The position numbers and the translations under genes are program-made. Positions 46,567-57,136 of a stretch of DNA of 64,000 nt are shown piece by piece (position 1 is the stretch's first letter; each line of letters begins with the position of its first letter). Below the pieces are notes generated by a model. It saw only the letters and a list, made by a program, of their open reading frames with translations. It was not told the origin of the DNA and did not search any database. Location: the NCBI RefSeq assembly GCF_002954725.1, contig NZ_MSCQ01000001.1, positions 1,832,844 through 1,896,843 of the forward strand. Direction: 5' to 3'. Source of the DNA: Photobacterium phosphoreum (lineage in GTDB: Bacteria; Pseudomonadota; Gammaproteobacteria; Enterobacterales; Vibrionaceae).

Positions 46567-47070
46567 TTAAGATTTGTTTTTAACTAAATCTGTATTTTCC
46601 ACACTGACTTTTACTTGTTTACCCAACAAATTGATCAGCATAAAAGACCGTTTTTCACCATCAGCTTCCTGATAAATAGCATCTAGGCCTTTAAATTTAC
46701 CTTGTTCTAAGACCAATTTATCACCTTGCTGAGGTAATGACTCAAACATATGATCATATGCATTATTGTCTTCATTTAGCATTAAGTTATAAATCAACTC
46801 TTCGCTAACAATTTGCGGTAAAGCACCCTGTCGAATAAAATCAGCTACACCACGGGTCGAACGCACCGTCGTAAAACTTAATTGTTCAGGATCAAATGTC
46901 ACAAAAATATAGCTTGGAAATAGTGGTTCATTGCATTCACAACGTTTACCACGCACAATTTTTTCAACAACAACCTGAGGGTAATAGCATTCAGCCCCTT
47001 GACGATCAAGATTGATCACTGCGCGCTCTTGCTCACTACGCTTACAATAAAGTAGATACCAATCTTTCAT
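46567..47070 (-). CDS. rfaH: Transcription antitermination factor RfaH
   Basis: NusG paralogue that joins RNA polymerase at ops sites and promotes long, horizontally acquired or surface-polysaccharide operons. 167 aa from ATG 47070 (MKDWYLLYCKRSEQERA), six bases after GAGG; the ATG at 47073 is too close and the frame to 47118 is not used. VEKIVRGKRCECNEPLFPSYIFV and TRGVADFIRQG match RfaH and separate it from NusG; the C-terminal KOW-type domain ends VSVENTDLV. No ops element was found in this window, so its targets lie elsewhere. Confidence 0.95.
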   Translation of the reverse strand: MKDWYLLYCKRSEQERAVINLDRQGAECYYPQVVVEKIVRGKRCECNEPLFPSYIFVTFDPEQLSFTTVRSTRGVADFIRQGALPQIVSEELIYNLMLNEDNNAYDHMFESLPQQGDKLVLEQGKFKGLDAIYQEADGEKRSFMLINLLGKQVKVSVENTDLVKNKS

Positions 47071-47514
47071 CATCAACCTCAATAAAATCTTAACTTTTAT
47101 TATTATATACAAAATCAAGATCGATTTACATCTTGACTCGGCACTACCTTTTAATATTCCCCTCCACTTTTATATTCTACGGTTATAAATTTTCACGATA
47201 CTATTGACCAATATACGCCTTGGATTTTGTAACATATATGAACATTCTTAACTGATGATATAAGCGACCAATATAATATTCTAAAACAATATAAAAACCC
47301 AAAATACATTACATAAGTAGTGTAAGATATAATATCCAGTGATGAAATTTGACTTTTCATAATTGATCAATAAACGCACAAAGCATTACTTATCAACAGT
47401 TTGCAATGTTTTATTATTGTTTACTAAATGTAAAAACTTGCAGTTAAATATATTGTGCTTTATAAACCTACATGAATGAGCAAACACACTAATTAAAATA
47501 AAATAGAGAGTCCT
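47071..47514. other. AT-rich divergent spacer between rfaH and the peptide transporter gene
   Basis: About 440 bases without a gene-size open frame. TTGACC near 47205 could be a -35 but lacks a good -10. Nothing else recognised; it presumably holds both promoters. Confidence 0.4.
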
Positions 47515-48909
47515 ATGAGTCATAATAGTAGTGGTACCCTTCTGGGTCACCCAAAAGGCTTGTTCCTGTTATTTGGAACAGAGCTATGGGAACGCTTTTC
47601 TTATTACGCTATGCGAGCAATTCTGGTTTTATATTTAACCGATAAAACCATTAATGGCGGTCTTGGGTGGACCACAGAAGAAGCGCTTAACTTATACGGT
47701 ATCTACACTGGCTTAGTTTACTTTACCCCTCTTATTGGTGGTTGGATTGCCGACAACATTTTAGGCCAACGCCGCTCCATCATTATTGGTGGCGTATTGA
47801 TGGCGATTGGTCAATTTACGCTAGCCTTACCGCATAGTGTGGTTGATCCCCATGCCGTTACCGCTTTCTATGTCGGTTTGGCTTTCCTTATTGTGGGTAA
47901 TGGTTTATTTAAACCAAACATTTCAACTATGGTCGGTGATTTATACCCTGCTGGAGATCATCGTCGTGACGGTGCTTTCACTATTTTCTACATGGGTATT
48001 AATATTGGTTCATTACTAGCCGGTGTTATCGCAGGTACAGCATCAGCGGTATATGGTTGGAAAGCGGGCTTCCTATGCGCAGGTGTAGGTATGCTAATGA
48101 GCTTATTAACTCAACTTTTCTTTGCTCAACGTTACTTAGGCGATATTGGTAAAGTACCTGCTGCCGTACGTGATGCTGCAAACAACGCAAGTGGTAAAAA
48201 AGAACCGTTAACTAAAATTGAGCGTGATCGCTTAAAAGTAATTTTAGTAATGTGTACTTTTGTTATCGTATTCTGGGCAGGCTTTGAACAAGCTGGCGGC
48301 CTAATGAATATTTACTCGCAAGAATACACTAACCGTATGATTGGCAACTTTGAAGTACCAGCAGCATGGTTCCAGTCACTCAACCCATTCTTCATTATTC
48401 TATGTGCGCCACTGCTTGCTGCACTCTGGGTTAAAATGGGTAAAAGTGAGCCTAATTCACCAGTTAAATTCGCATTAGCGATGTTCTCTCTGGCACTAGG
48501 TTTTGCTTGTATGATCGGTGCCGCGTTAGAGCAAAATGGTGATATGACCGTAAAAACATCAATGATGTGGCTGGTCGGCGCTTACTTCTTCCATACTATT
48601 GGTGAGCTATGTCTATCACCTATTGGTCTATCAATGGTAACCAAATTGGCACCGTTACGCCTTGCATCATTAATGATGGGGGCATGGTTTGGTGCTAATG
48701 CTATTGCGAACTACATTGCAGGTGTTGTCGGCGCAAGCATCGGTCAAGCAGGCCCATTAGCAATCTTCTCTGGTATTGCGATTACCGCAGTGATTGCCGG
48801 AGTGTTATTACTGTTGTTCTCTAACAAACTGATCTCGTGGATGCATGGCGCTGAAGGCGATGCATATAGCGATAACGATGAAACTAAACCACAACCAGCA
48901 AATGCTTAA
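47515..48909 (+). CDS. POT-family proton-coupled di/tripeptide transporter
   Basis: 464 aa, inner membrane, 12-14 hydrophobic segments. The family motif ELWERFSYYAMRAILVLYL is at residues 22-40; GGWIADNILGQRR and the second POT motif GNGLFKPNISTMVGDLY (about 125-141) with FTIFYMGINIGSLLAG follow. E. coli relatives are DtpA/DtpB (about 490-500 aa); the exact subtype cannot be set by eye. AGAGAG precedes the ATG. It is monocistronic, with a strong terminator. Confidence 0.95.
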   Translation: MSHNSSGTLLGHPKGLFLLFGTELWERFSYYAMRAILVLYLTDKTINGGLGWTTEEALNLYGIYTGLVYFTPLIGGWIADNILGQRRSIIIGGVLMAIGQFTLALPHSVVDPHAVTAFYVGLAFLIVGNGLFKPNISTMVGDLYPAGDHRRDGAFTIFYMGINIGSLLAGVIAGTASAVYGWKAGFLCAGVGMLMSLLTQLFFAQRYLGDIGKVPAAVRDAANNASGKKEPLTKIERDRLKVILVMCTFVIVFWAGFEQAGGLMNIYSQEYTNRMIGNFEVPAAWFQSLNPFFIILCAPLLAALWVKMGKSEPNSPVKFALAMFSLALGFACMIGAALEQNGDMTVKTSMMWLVGAYFFHTIGELCLSPIGLSMVTKLAPLRLASLMMGAWFGANAIANYIAGVVGASIGQAGPLAIFSGIAITAVIAGVLLLLFSNKLISWMHGAEGDAYSDNDETKPQPANA

Positions 48910-48941
48910 TTGTAGTTTAAAATAAAATCGTGGTTTAAAAT

Positions 48942-48973
48942 AAAAAAGGGGATACGCAAGTATCCCCTTTTTT
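48942..48973 (+). terminator. Terminator of the peptide transporter gene
   Basis: AAAAAAGGGGATA (48942-48954) pairs with TATCCCCTTTTTT (48961-48973), six-base loop, followed by more T. Confidence 0.92.
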
Positions 48974-49150
48974 TATCTGTAACCATTTTATATATCTCAA
49001 CACAATAGCGTTATCCCATCCTATTAACTAAGTGGTCATCTTTCAAAAGCAATAGATCCTCTATCATCCTCGCGGGCATTCGCTGTCGGGAATATTGTGA
49101 CTTAATGAACTTGTACACCTAATTATGTCATCAATTTATTATGATGAGTC

Positions 49151-50200
49151 TTAGGTTACTGTTTCAAAATTAACACTGAAATTAGCATGATTAATGTCAC
49201 TCAGTGACAATCGCGCACCATCATCAGACATAGGTAAAATCACTAATGGATTATTACACGCACCATCACCTAGCCACTGCCCTGCGGTTATCATTGCACA
49301 ATGATCATTGACTTGCAGTTTCCCACCAATCCCTGCCGCAATCAGATGCAACTGCTTCTCAGCCAAATTAAACACCCCAAACAACCCTTTTACTGGTGTT
49401 GCATAGCCTGAATACTGTAAACCTAGTTCTATTTGCGTGACTAAATGCTGCACACTACTGAGGTAATTACCTTGCCGACGTAAGAAATCATTAAAACACG
49501 CTCTAATTAATAAAGCCGTTGCGGTACTATTTTCACCACCAGAACTGGTATCAACCATATAGAAAGCTAATTGACCATCAATTAACCAAATATAATCAAA
49601 GATGACTGGTGACATCTCTGCCGATTGTAAAGCGCGATAACTGAGTTTCCAGCGCCCACAACGTGATTGAAGATCAGGCATTAATCCCATTAATAATTCA
49701 CGTGCAGCTCGAGGATCATTTTTTAATTCTGAAATATGCCATTGTAATTCCTCTTCGACTAAGCCCGAATCATCCCCTCCCATCACCCACCGTTGAGAGA
49801 AATCTTGCTGCTTTTGTTGAGCGCTATCTTGCATATTTAACACTGAGACAATCGCCGACTTAAGCGTCATAATGTTATCAATAGGCTTAATTAAAAAGTC
49901 TTTAACACCTAGACGTAACGCCTGAGCGACATCGGTCATATTTCCGGTACCAGAGATCACAATCACTGGGATCATTGGATACTGCAATGCAACCTCTTCA
50001 ACAAACTCCATTCCTGTCATGACTGGCATCGCCAAATCACACAATAACAAATCGGGAATATTGTCTTTTAAGGCTCGAAGTCCAACCAAACCATCTTCTG
50101 CTTCTCTTACCTGACAGCCCTGACTGTTTAAAAAGCCAACAATCATGGTTCGAAATACAGGATCATCTTCTACGATAAGTATATTTTTCCCTTTTAGCAA
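49151..50200 (-). CDS. rssB: Response regulator RssB (sigma-S proteolysis adaptor)
   Basis: 349 aa from the TTG at 50200, six bases after AAGGAG; the ATG at 50218 lacks a ribosome site but is an alternative. Receiver domain (ILIVEDDPVFR; phospho-aspartate D56 in LLLCDLAMPVMTG; LIKPID) is followed by a C-terminal PP2C-like domain (LQWHISELKNDPRAARELL, AFYMVDTSSGGENSTATALLIRACFNDFL) that aligns with E. coli RssB (337 aa). RssB delivers RpoS to ClpXP, whose genes are also in this window. It lies alone, divergent from a LysR gene. Confidence 0.88.
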   Translation of the reverse strand: MLKGKNILIVEDDPVFRTMIVGFLNSQGCQVREAEDGLVGLRALKDNIPDLLLCDLAMPVMTGMEFVEEVALQYPMIPVIVISGTGNMTDVAQALRLGVKDFLIKPIDNIMTLKSAIVSVLNMQDSAQQKQQDFSQRWVMGGDDSGLVEEELQWHISELKNDPRAARELLMGLMPDLQSRCGRWKLSYRALQSAEMSPVIFDYIWLIDGQLAFYMVDTSSGGENSTATALLIRACFNDFLRRQGNYLSSVQHLVTQIELGLQYSGYATPVKGLFGVFNLAEKQLHLIAAGIGGKLQVNDHCAMITAGQWLGDGACNNPLVILPMSDDGARLSLSDINHANFSVNFETVT

Positions 50201-50536
50201 AAGTCTCTCCTTTTTCATAACTACGTCTAATAAGTGTATAAGCTTAAATCTGTAGCACCAACCAAACTTTGTGATGAAAATCTGATTTACGGACGCTATA
50301 TAACTAAGCATAGGTAAATAGTTTACCGTTAATCACTATTTTCTATGTCTTATCAGAAAATTTGTTCTATAAATAGAGACGAGCTAGATACGGTTAAAAT
50401 TTATAAACAAACCCACCTTAGCCCAATATATATCAGCTCTAACATACTTTTATTTAAAATACATAACAAAAAGGGGTGATTTTGACTCGTTTTGTTATAC
50501 AATTACCCATTATCAGTTTTCACAAATGACTTTGAT
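50201..50536. other. Divergent spacer between rssB and the LysR gene
   Basis: About 335 bases, AT-rich, no gene. TTGACT at 50481 has no -10 at correct spacing. It should hold both promoters, but none is certain. Confidence 0.4.
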
Positions 50537-51421
50537 ATGAAACTTGACGATCTAAACCTATTCCGCATGGTTGTGGAAAATGGCAGTTATACTGCCGCAT
50601 CACGAAAAACACAGGTACCTGTTGCTACGCTAACCCGTCGCATTCAGGCGCTTGAAGAAGGCCTCAACATTCGCCTTTTAAATCGTCATGCTCGTAAACT
50701 ATCGCTAACAGAGGCCGGTCAGAAGTTTTACCAAGACTGTGCACCGTTGTTACAACAGTTACTTGATACGACTGAGCATATCAGTGAAGAGTGTAAAGGC
50801 GCTGCTGGTAAATTGCGTATTGCTGCACCGACCAATATCACTAAGGTGATGTTACAGCCGTTGCTCACTGCATTTATGCAAGAACATCCAGCGATTAGCA
50901 TTCAACTTTACATGAGCAATGAACCCGATCAACTTGATCCAACCGATTGGGACGTTATGTTCCGTGTTGGTCCTCAACGTGATTCAACGCTTATTGCACG
51001 TCGCATTAATGAAGTAAAAGATATTTTGGTCGCAAGCCCTGATTATCTAAAGAAAAATCCAGAACCTAAGCATGCTCAGGATCTACACGAACATACGCTA
51101 CTAAAAGGTAATCCGCTGTTACGCTGGCGTTTAACTAACCAAAATGGCGAGACGGTTACGATTAACGAGCGCGCACGCTTTGAAGCAAGTGAACTCAATG
51201 TTATTCGTAAAGCATGTAGTGCAGGTCTTGGTATTACACTGATGCCAAACGTAATGTTAGAAAAATACATTGCTGCAGGTGATGTGGTACAAGTGCTTAA
51301 AAATTGGTCGGCTAACCCATGTGATGTTTATTTGATTTACAACCACCGTGATTACCAACCAGAAAAACTGCGTCTATTTATTGATTTTGCAAGTCATTAC
51401 TTTGATCTTGAAAAACACTAA
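50537..51421 (+). CDS. LysR family transcriptional regulator
   Basis: 294 aa from MKLDDLNLFRMVVENGSYTA; the frame is open to 50492 but the family start is clear. N-terminal winged helix (SYTAASRKTQVPVATLTRRIQALEEGLNIRLLNR) and a periplasmic-binding-like sensor domain (KLRIAAPTNITKVMLQPLL onward). It belongs to the AaeR/DsdC-like broad group by eye, but neither ligand nor target can be named. It is alone, flanked by rssB on the other strand and a terminator. Confidence 0.9.
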   Translation: MKLDDLNLFRMVVENGSYTAASRKTQVPVATLTRRIQALEEGLNIRLLNRHARKLSLTEAGQKFYQDCAPLLQQLLDTTEHISEECKGAAGKLRIAAPTNITKVMLQPLLTAFMQEHPAISIQLYMSNEPDQLDPTDWDVMFRVGPQRDSTLIARRINEVKDILVASPDYLKKNPEPKHAQDLHEHTLLKGNPLLRWRLTNQNGETVTINERARFEASELNVIRKACSAGLGITLMPNVMLEKYIAAGDVVQVLKNWSANPCDVYLIYNHRDYQPEKLRLFIDFASHYFDLEKH

Positions 51422-51451
51422 TTAGAAATTAGCACTCAAAAAAAACAGAGA

Positions 51452-51484
51452 AAAATGCCGCCAAATAATTAGGAGCGGCATTTT
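51452..51484 (+). terminator. Terminator of the LysR gene
   Basis: AAAATGCCGC (51452-51461) pairs with GCGGCATTTT (51475-51484), 13-base loop, then CATTTTT. Confidence 0.82.
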
Positions 51485-51609
51485 CATTTTTGGGGATTGT
51501 CATTTATGCCATCGTTAATCAACGAGCCTTAAATCCTTCACTGAAAATATCATTGTTATTGCTTTACGCTATTTTCAAGCCCCCTAACAATGTTAAACAG
51601 CAACCACAA

Positions 51610-51639
51610 AAAAGCGACAAGCTTTCACCTGTCGCTTTT
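51610..51639 (-). terminator. Terminator of purF, GAAA-capped
   Basis: AAAAGCGACA (51610-51619) pairs with TGTCGCTTTT (51630-51639). On the minus strand the apex reads GGTGAAAGCT, a GAAA tetraloop, and the stem runs into T. It belongs to a family with 58195-58222 and 61561-61590. Confidence 0.85.
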
Positions 51640-51660
51640 GTTGTTAATCAGTCACAACCA

Positions 51661-53178
51661 TTACATCCCTTCGTTATACAACTCAAGGTTAGCTAAATCT
51701 TGTTGTAGTTCTGACTGTAACTTTGAATCTTCATTACGCAGTGAATCCAAATAATCAAGGTAAGGTTGATCAACATCACCCGTAACATAATGACCATTGA
51801 ATACCGAGGTTTCAAATAAAGTAATATCAGGATTACCTTCGGCAACAGCTGCCACTAAATCACTAAGATCTTGGAAAATGAGTCCATCAGCACCAATCAA
51901 TTTACCGATTTCATCCACTTCACGACCATGAGCAATCAATTCATTGGCACTTGGCATATCAATGCCATATACATTCGGGAAACGAACCTCAGGGGCTGCA
52001 GAGGCCAAATACACTTTGTTCGCACCAGCATCACGCGCCATTTCAATAATCTGCTCAGACGTAGTACCACGAACAATAGAGTCGTCCACCAGCAATACAT
52101 TCTTACCTTTAAACTCAGAACGGATCGCATTTAATTTACGGCGTACTGATTTACGACGCATTTGCTGACCCGGCATGATAAAAGTACGGCCAACATAACG
52201 ATTCTTAACAAAACCTTGGCGATAAGGTTTATCTAGCGTGCGTGCAATTTCAAGTGCGCTATCACATGAGGTTTCAGGGATAGGGATCACCACATCGATA
52301 TCAATATCAGCCCACTCTCGCTTGATCTTTTCGCCGAGCTTAGTGCCCATTGCTAAACGTGCGCCGTACACTGATACTTTATCGATGAATGAATCTGGAC
52401 GTGCAAAATACACGAATTCAAACACACATGGATTTAGCTGTGGATTAAGTGCACATTGTTGAGTGTATAGCTCGCCATCAAAGGTAATATAAACCGCTTC
52501 ACCCGGTGACACATCACGCATAAAATCAAAACCAACCGCATCTAATGCCACTGATTCTGACGCTACCATGTATTCGATTTTGCCGTTTTCTTCACGCTTA
52601 CCTAAGCATAATGGACGAATACCATTAGGATCACGAAAGGCAATCAATCCGTGACCAATCACTAAGGCAACCACTGCATAAGCACCTTTAACGATTTCAT
52701 GGACTTCGCTAACGGCTTTAAAAATATCGCTAGGGCTAATCGGATAAGTTTGACTGTGCGCTAGTTGATTAGCCAACACATTCAATAAAATTTCCGAATC
52801 AGAAGTGGTATTTACATGCCGCTTTGTTTGTTCAAACAAGGTTTCTCGAATATTCGCTGCATTGGTTAAATTACCATTGTGCGCTAAAGAAATACCATAA
52901 GGAGAGTTAACATAAAACGGCTGAGCTTCTGAGACACTTGAGCTTCCTGCCGTTGGGTAGCGAACATGTCCAATACCCACATTACCCTGTAAGCGTTGCA
53001 TATGTTTAGCTTCAAAGACATCACGCACTAAACCATTCGCTTTACGCAGACGGAAACGATTGCTTTCTAAGGTACAAATACCAGCGGCGTCTTGGCCACG
53101 ATGCTGTAGCACAGTAAGTGCATCATAGATAGACTGGTTTACCGGGGTTGAGCCCACGATTCCAACAATACCACACAT
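51661..53178 (-). CDS. purF: Amidophosphoribosyltransferase PurF
   Basis: First committed enzyme of purine synthesis, making phosphoribosylamine from PRPP and glutamine. 505 aa. The start MCGIVGIVG exposes the catalytic cysteine after methionine removal; the glutaminase part holds [14 protein letters not shown] and [10 protein letters not shown]; the transferase part holds the PRPP motif [14 protein letters not shown]. It follows cvpA by about 90 bases, as in E. coli, under a PurR box upstream of cvpA. Confidence 0.98.
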   Translation of the reverse strand: MCGIVGIVGSTPVNQSIYDALTVLQHRGQDAAGICTLESNRFRLRKANGLVRDVFEAKHMQRLQGNVGIGHVRYPTAGSSSVSEAQPFYVNSPYGISLAHNGNLTNAANIRETLFEQTKRHVNTTSDSEILLNVLANQLAHSQTYPISPSDIFKAVSEVHEIVKGAYAVVALVIGHGLIAFRDPNGIRPLCLGKREENGKIEYMVASESVALDAVGFDFMRDVSPGEAVYITFDGELYTQQCALNPQLNPCVFEFVYFARPDSFIDKVSVYGARLAMGTKLGEKIKREWADIDIDVVIPIPETSCDSALEIARTLDKPYRQGFVKNRYVGRTFIMPGQQMRRKSVRRKLNAIRSEFKGKNVLLVDDSIVRGTTSEQIIEMARDAGANKVYLASAAPEVRFPNVYGIDMPSANELIAHGREVDEIGKLIGADGLIFQDLSDLVAAVAEGNPDITLFETSVFNGHYVTGDVDQPYLDYLDSLRNEDSKLQSELQQDLANLELYNEGM

Positions 53179-53265
53179 TTCCTAAGTCCTCGTCCTGCAT
53201 AAAAGAACAGTTGCTAACCCAATTATTATTCAACAATGGTGTCAGCAACCGCGGTTAATCTTGCA

Positions 53266-53757
53266 CTATTTAATGCTATGTAAAAAACTAGAGCTCTCTT
53301 TGATGTACTCGAAGAACCATTCTATTACTGCACCAAATTGAGGAATCAACTCAGATTTTTTCCACCATTCTGAGCTAGATAAACCCGTAAAGGTGTCAAT
53401 AAAGAACAATACCGCAGCCACAATAAGTACGCCACGAACCGCACCAAAAACAACCCCTAAAACACGATCTGTACCAGACAAACCGGTTTTCTGCACTAAT
53501 TGACCAATAACGTAGTTTACCACCGCGCCAACAATCAATGTCGCTACAAACAGTACTGCGATAGCACTACCGTTACGCAGCATCTTGTCATGGAAATTGG
53601 TAAAATAAACCGCCAATTCCGGATAAAAATTACTCGCGATAAAAAACGCAGTAAACCAAATCACTAATGACAGTGCTTCTTTAACAAAACCACGGACCAA
53701 ACTCACCATTGCTGAGAAGCAGATCACGCCCAGTATTACATAATCAATCCAGATCAT
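53266..53757 (-). CDS. cvpA: CvpA family inner-membrane protein
   Basis: 163 aa, about four membrane helices, starting [31 protein letters not shown], the CvpA signature. In E. coli it is needed for colicin V release and affects envelope stress; the molecular role is unclear. It is first in cvpA-purF, with a perfect-looking PurR operator 50 bases upstream that overlaps the dedD stop codon. Confidence 0.95.
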   Translation of the reverse strand: MIWIDYVILGVICFSAMVSLVRGFVKEALSLVIWFTAFFIASNFYPELAVYFTNFHDKMLRNGSAIAVLFVATLIVGAVVNYVIGQLVQKTGLSGTDRVLGVVFGAVRGVLIVAAVLFFIDTFTGLSSSEWWKKSELIPQFGAVIEWFFEYIKESSSFLHSIK

Positions 53758-53807
53758 TTTTGCTATTGCTCGTTTTGTTGATGGGTATTCTAACAGAAAA
53801 AACGCTT

Positions 53808-53823
53808 ACGCAAACGTTTACCT
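53808..53823. promoter_or_regulatory. PurR operator of cvpA-purF
   Basis: ACGCAAACGTTTACCT matches the PurR consensus ACGCAAACGTTTNCNT at every defined position. It lies 50 bases before cvpA and overlaps the end of dedD. E. coli controls cvpA-purF the same way. Confidence 0.85.
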
Positions 53824-54472
53824 AAGGATTTATTGCATCAAATCGGTTCAATTTACCGTTTAAGCCAGTAATTTTTTTCAATTCTGCAATTTGGCCTGTT
53901 AGCTTCGCTTTTGATACATCAGGACCAACAACGACCTTTACATATTGACCAGGTTTAGCATCTCTTGGTATTAATTGTGCCTGATAACCATTTAGGCGTA
54001 ATTTTGCAACGAGAGCATTAGCGTTATTAAAATTACCAAACGTCCCCATTTTAATCACCCACGCCGAACTTGTTGTGGTTGATGCAGACGGTTTCACTAC
54101 AGGCTTTGGTACACTTGGTTTTACAACAGGTTTAACGACAGCCGGCTTTGCTGCAACAGGTTTTACCACAGCAGGTTGTGGTTCAGCGGTTGTAGTATGA
54201 TCAGCCTCAATGGTATATGTTTCATCATTCGTTGACGCTGAATTATCCGTGCTTGCTGTTACAGGTTCTTTAGGTAACACAACATCGGCGTTTTCAGGTT
54301 CAGGAATCGTTTTTGCTTCCGTTTGCCCGCCCATCTTTGGCTGCAACGGAATACTCGCAAACTCTTCTTTATAATGTTCTTTCTTACCATCGAAAAAATC
54401 CGGTAGAAAAATAACGCCAATCGCAACCAAAATAATGGTTCCAATTAATCGATTTTGAAATTGACTCGCCAC
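53822..54472 (-). CDS. dedD: SPOR domain protein DedD
   Basis: Cell-division protein that binds denuded septal peptidoglycan. 216 aa from the GTG at 54472, five bases after AGGAG; E. coli DedD starts at the same residue (ASxFQNRL). One membrane helix (about 8-25, LIGTIILVAIGVIFLP), a proline/valine/lysine-rich linker (VVKPVAAKPAVVKPVVKPS, about 120-140), then a C-terminal SPOR domain (WVIKMGTFGNFNNANALVAKLRLNGYQAQLI). It follows folC by about 57 bases in the same operon. Confidence 0.93.
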   Translation of the reverse strand: MASQFQNRLIGTIILVAIGVIFLPDFFDGKKEHYKEEFASIPLQPKMGGQTEAKTIPEPENADVVLPKEPVTASTDNSASTNDETYTIEADHTTTAEPQPAVVKPVAAKPAVVKPVVKPSVPKPVVKPSASTTTSSAWVIKMGTFGNFNNANALVAKLRLNGYQAQLIPRDAKPGQYVKVVVGPDVSKAKLTGQIAELKKITGLNGKLNRFDAINP

Positions 54473-54529
54473 AATGACTCCTGTTGATATCTGAAACGAG
54501 AACACAACACAATGTGCTCTCTTTACGTT

Positions 54530-55792
54530 CTACAGCTTTAAATGAGTGGTTATTTGCCCGACAGTGTAAAACGAGCCAAACACGATTACCACATCGTCAG
54601 CACTTGCTTGTGTTAAGGCTTGGTCAAAAGCTAATTCAGGGCTCTCAAAACCACCACAACCTGCTGGTAAATGCTGCAATATTTCATCCGCTACTGCCGC
54701 ACGAGGACCTTGTAGCGAAGCTGGATACCAACAATCAACACTGTCACGCATTGCCGCGACGGTTGCCGCTATGTCTTTATCATGCAGCATCGCTACCACG
54801 GCATGGATTTTGTTTTTGCCTTCTTGGGCTTTTATTTTAGTAAGCTGAGTCGCAAAATATTGGGCTGAATGGGGATTGTGTGCCACATCCATAATAATCA
54901 AAGGTTGTTCACTAACACGCTGCATCCGCCCGGGTAAACGTGCATTACGCAAACCTTCAACAATATTGTTATCACTAATATTTAGCTCAGCAACAGACAA
55001 TGCCATCAACGCTGTCGCGGCATTTGGTAATGGTAAACTTGGCAACGGTAAATCCGTTAATTCAAAGGCACCTGCCTGCCAATGCCAGCAATCATTATCA
55101 ACTTGATAGTCAAACTGATAACCGACTTGATACAGTTCAGCACCAATATCATCAGCATGTGCAGGCACTGTCGCTGGCGGATGTGGCTGGCCACAAATCG
55201 CGGGTTTACCACCACGGAAAATACCCGCTTTTTCATAGCCAATAACATCAATGTTATCGCCTAACCAATCAATATGATCAATCGCTAAACTGGTAATAAC
55301 ACACACGTCATGATCAACAATATTGGTCGCATCTAAACGTCCACCTAAGCCTACCTCTAACACCACCACATCAACCTGATGTTGCTTAAATAATGTCAGT
55401 GCCGCTAAGGTGCCAAATTCAAATAAACTTAAACTGGTTTCACCTCGTGCAGCTTCTACACTCGCAAACGCCCTGCTATGCTCGCTATCATCAAGCTCTT
55501 GGTTATTAATTCGCACGCGCTCGTTATACCGCACTAAATGAGGCGAACTATAGACACCGACTTTATAACCTGCAGCCAACAAAATAGCTTCCAGCATGGC
55601 GCAGGTCGATCCTTTACCATTGGTACCAGCAACGGTAATAACACACGGCGCAGGTTTAATGAGATCAGCATTTTCAGCCACCAGCCGAACCCGATCGAGG
55701 CCTAAATCAATGGCGCTAGTATGAAGCTGTTCAAGATATTTCAGCCATGTTGAAAGCGCGGCTGTCGCTTGCGGAGAGGTCAATCCTGACAT
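54530..55792 (-). CDS. folC: Bifunctional dihydrofolate synthase / folylpolyglutamate synthase FolC
   Basis: 420 aa. ATP site ITVAGTNGKGSTCAMLEAIL (about residues 53-72), YSSPHLVRYNERVRIN, EVGLGGRLDATNIV and MDVAHNPHSAQYF are typical of FolC. It adds glutamate to dihydropteroate and to tetrahydrofolates. It lies between accD and dedD; a terminator separates it from accD, so folC-dedD probably share a promoter in the 200-base gap. Confidence 0.97.
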   Translation of the reverse strand: MSGLTSPQATAALSTWLKYLEQLHTSAIDLGLDRVRLVAENADLIKPAPCVITVAGTNGKGSTCAMLEAILLAAGYKVGVYSSPHLVRYNERVRINNQELDDSEHSRAFASVEAARGETSLSLFEFGTLAALTLFKQHQVDVVVLEVGLGGRLDATNIVDHDVCVITSLAIDHIDWLGDNIDVIGYEKAGIFRGGKPAICGQPHPPATVPAHADDIGAELYQVGYQFDYQVDNDCWHWQAGAFELTDLPLPSLPLPNAATALMALSVAELNISDNNIVEGLRNARLPGRMQRVSEQPLIIMDVAHNPHSAQYFATQLTKIKAQEGKNKIHAVVAMLHDKDIAATVAAMRDSVDCWYPASLQGPRAAVADEILQHLPAGCGGFESPELAFDQALTQASADDVVIVFGSFYTVGQITTHLKL

Positions 55793-55898
55793 TAAAAATC
55801 ATTCACTTGTAGTAACAAACTGAACCCTTAATTTACCACTGAATGACCAATAACTTAATCATCGAGGCCAATAAATGGGTGATTCAGTTTAGAAAACA

Positions 55899-55937
55899 AA
55901 AATGCCACCCTAATTACATCAATTAGGGTGGCATTTT
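55899..55937. terminator. Strong terminator between accD and folC
   Basis: A 17-bp perfect stem, AAAATGCCACCCTAATT (55899-55915) with AATTAGGGTGGCATTTT (55921-55937), five-base loop. On the minus strand it is followed by TTTGTTTT, ending accD. Confidence 0.92.
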
Positions 55938-55995
55938 ATGACATTAATCGTGGTGGCTACCGTTGGTAAATACCCCTCGATTAAAGATAGTGTTA

Positions 55996-56910
55996 TTAGT
56001 CTTCTTTTTCGACAACAGGTTGTGGCTCTGGCTTACTATCAATAGAAACAACCAACGGTGATGCTTGGTTGGTCATTTTTGCCATTAAACCTGCAATACG
56101 TTGACGCATTTCACGACGATCAACAATCATGTCAATCGCGCCATGTTCAAGTAAAAACTCACTACGCTGGAAGCCTTCTGGCAATTTCTCACGTACTGTT
56201 TGTTCAATAACACGTTGGCCAGCAAAACCGATAAGCGCTTTAGGCTCACCAATATTAATATCGCCTAGCATCGCAAGAGAGGCTGATACACCGCCCATGG
56301 TTGGGTCAGTCAGTACCGAGAAGAACGGTAAACCTTTCGCCGATAAACGCTCTAATGCTGCACTGGTTTTCGCCATTTGCATTAGTGACATTAACGCTTC
56401 TTGCATACGCGCACCGCCACTGGCAGAGAAACAAATCAATGGACAGTTTCTTTCAATTGCCGAATCAACCGCACGCACAAACTTAGCGCCAACAACCGAT
56501 CCCATTGAGCCGCCCATAAAAGAGAATTCAAAGGCACAGGCAACAACTGGCAACCCAAGTAACTCACCATCCATCGCAATTAAGGCATCTTTCTCGCCTG
56601 TTGCTTTTTGGGCTGCGTATAAACGGTCTTTGTATTTCTTCGAGTCACGGAACTTAAGCTTATCTTGTGGCTCGAGTTCAGCTGCAATTTCCACTTGCGT
56701 ATCAGCATCAAGAAATGTTTCAAGACGACGACGCGCTTTCATACGCATGTGGTGGTCACATTTAGGGCAAACTTCAAGATTGCGCTCGAGATCTGCGTGA
56801 TACAGTACCTGATCACAAGACGTACACTTCGTCCATACACCTTCAGGAATAGATACCTTACGCGAAGATACGATGTTACTTTTAGTTAGAATCTTTTCAA
56901 GCCAGCTCAT
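55996..56910 (-). CDS. accD: Acetyl-CoA carboxylase carboxyltransferase subunit beta
   Basis: 304 aa, the same length as E. coli AccD. N-terminal zinc ribbon ([17 protein letters not shown]...[11 protein letters not shown], four cysteines) followed by the carboxyltransferase core with [28 protein letters not shown] and [10 protein letters not shown]. With AccA it transfers carboxyl from biotin to acetyl-CoA, the first step of fatty acid synthesis. truA lies upstream at about 225 bases. Confidence 0.98.
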   Translation of the reverse strand: MSWLEKILTKSNIVSSRKVSIPEGVWTKCTSCDQVLYHADLERNLEVCPKCDHHMRMKARRRLETFLDADTQVEIAAELEPQDKLKFRDSKKYKDRLYAAQKATGEKDALIAMDGELLGLPVVACAFEFSFMGGSMGSVVGAKFVRAVDSAIERNCPLICFSASGGARMQEALMSLMQMAKTSAALERLSAKGLPFFSVLTDPTMGGVSASLAMLGDINIGEPKALIGFAGQRVIEQTVREKLPEGFQRSEFLLEHGAIDMIVDRREMRQRIAGLMAKMTNQASPLVVSIDSKPEPQPVVEKED

Positions 56911-57136
56911 GAATGACCTTTCTTTTTTATTCTTCCGCCAATAACGACCGAAGAGACAAATTCATTAAATATCATCTATAGATTAAAACATAAACTTATT
57001 AATCTGTAGATAAAAAACTGGTATTACCTTTGTGTGCCATCATGATGTTTTTAAGTAAAAACACCAGTACACGTTAAAAACAGTCATAATTGAGATTATT
57101 GCGTTCTCTATTTTTAACCTGCCATGACTAAATAGC

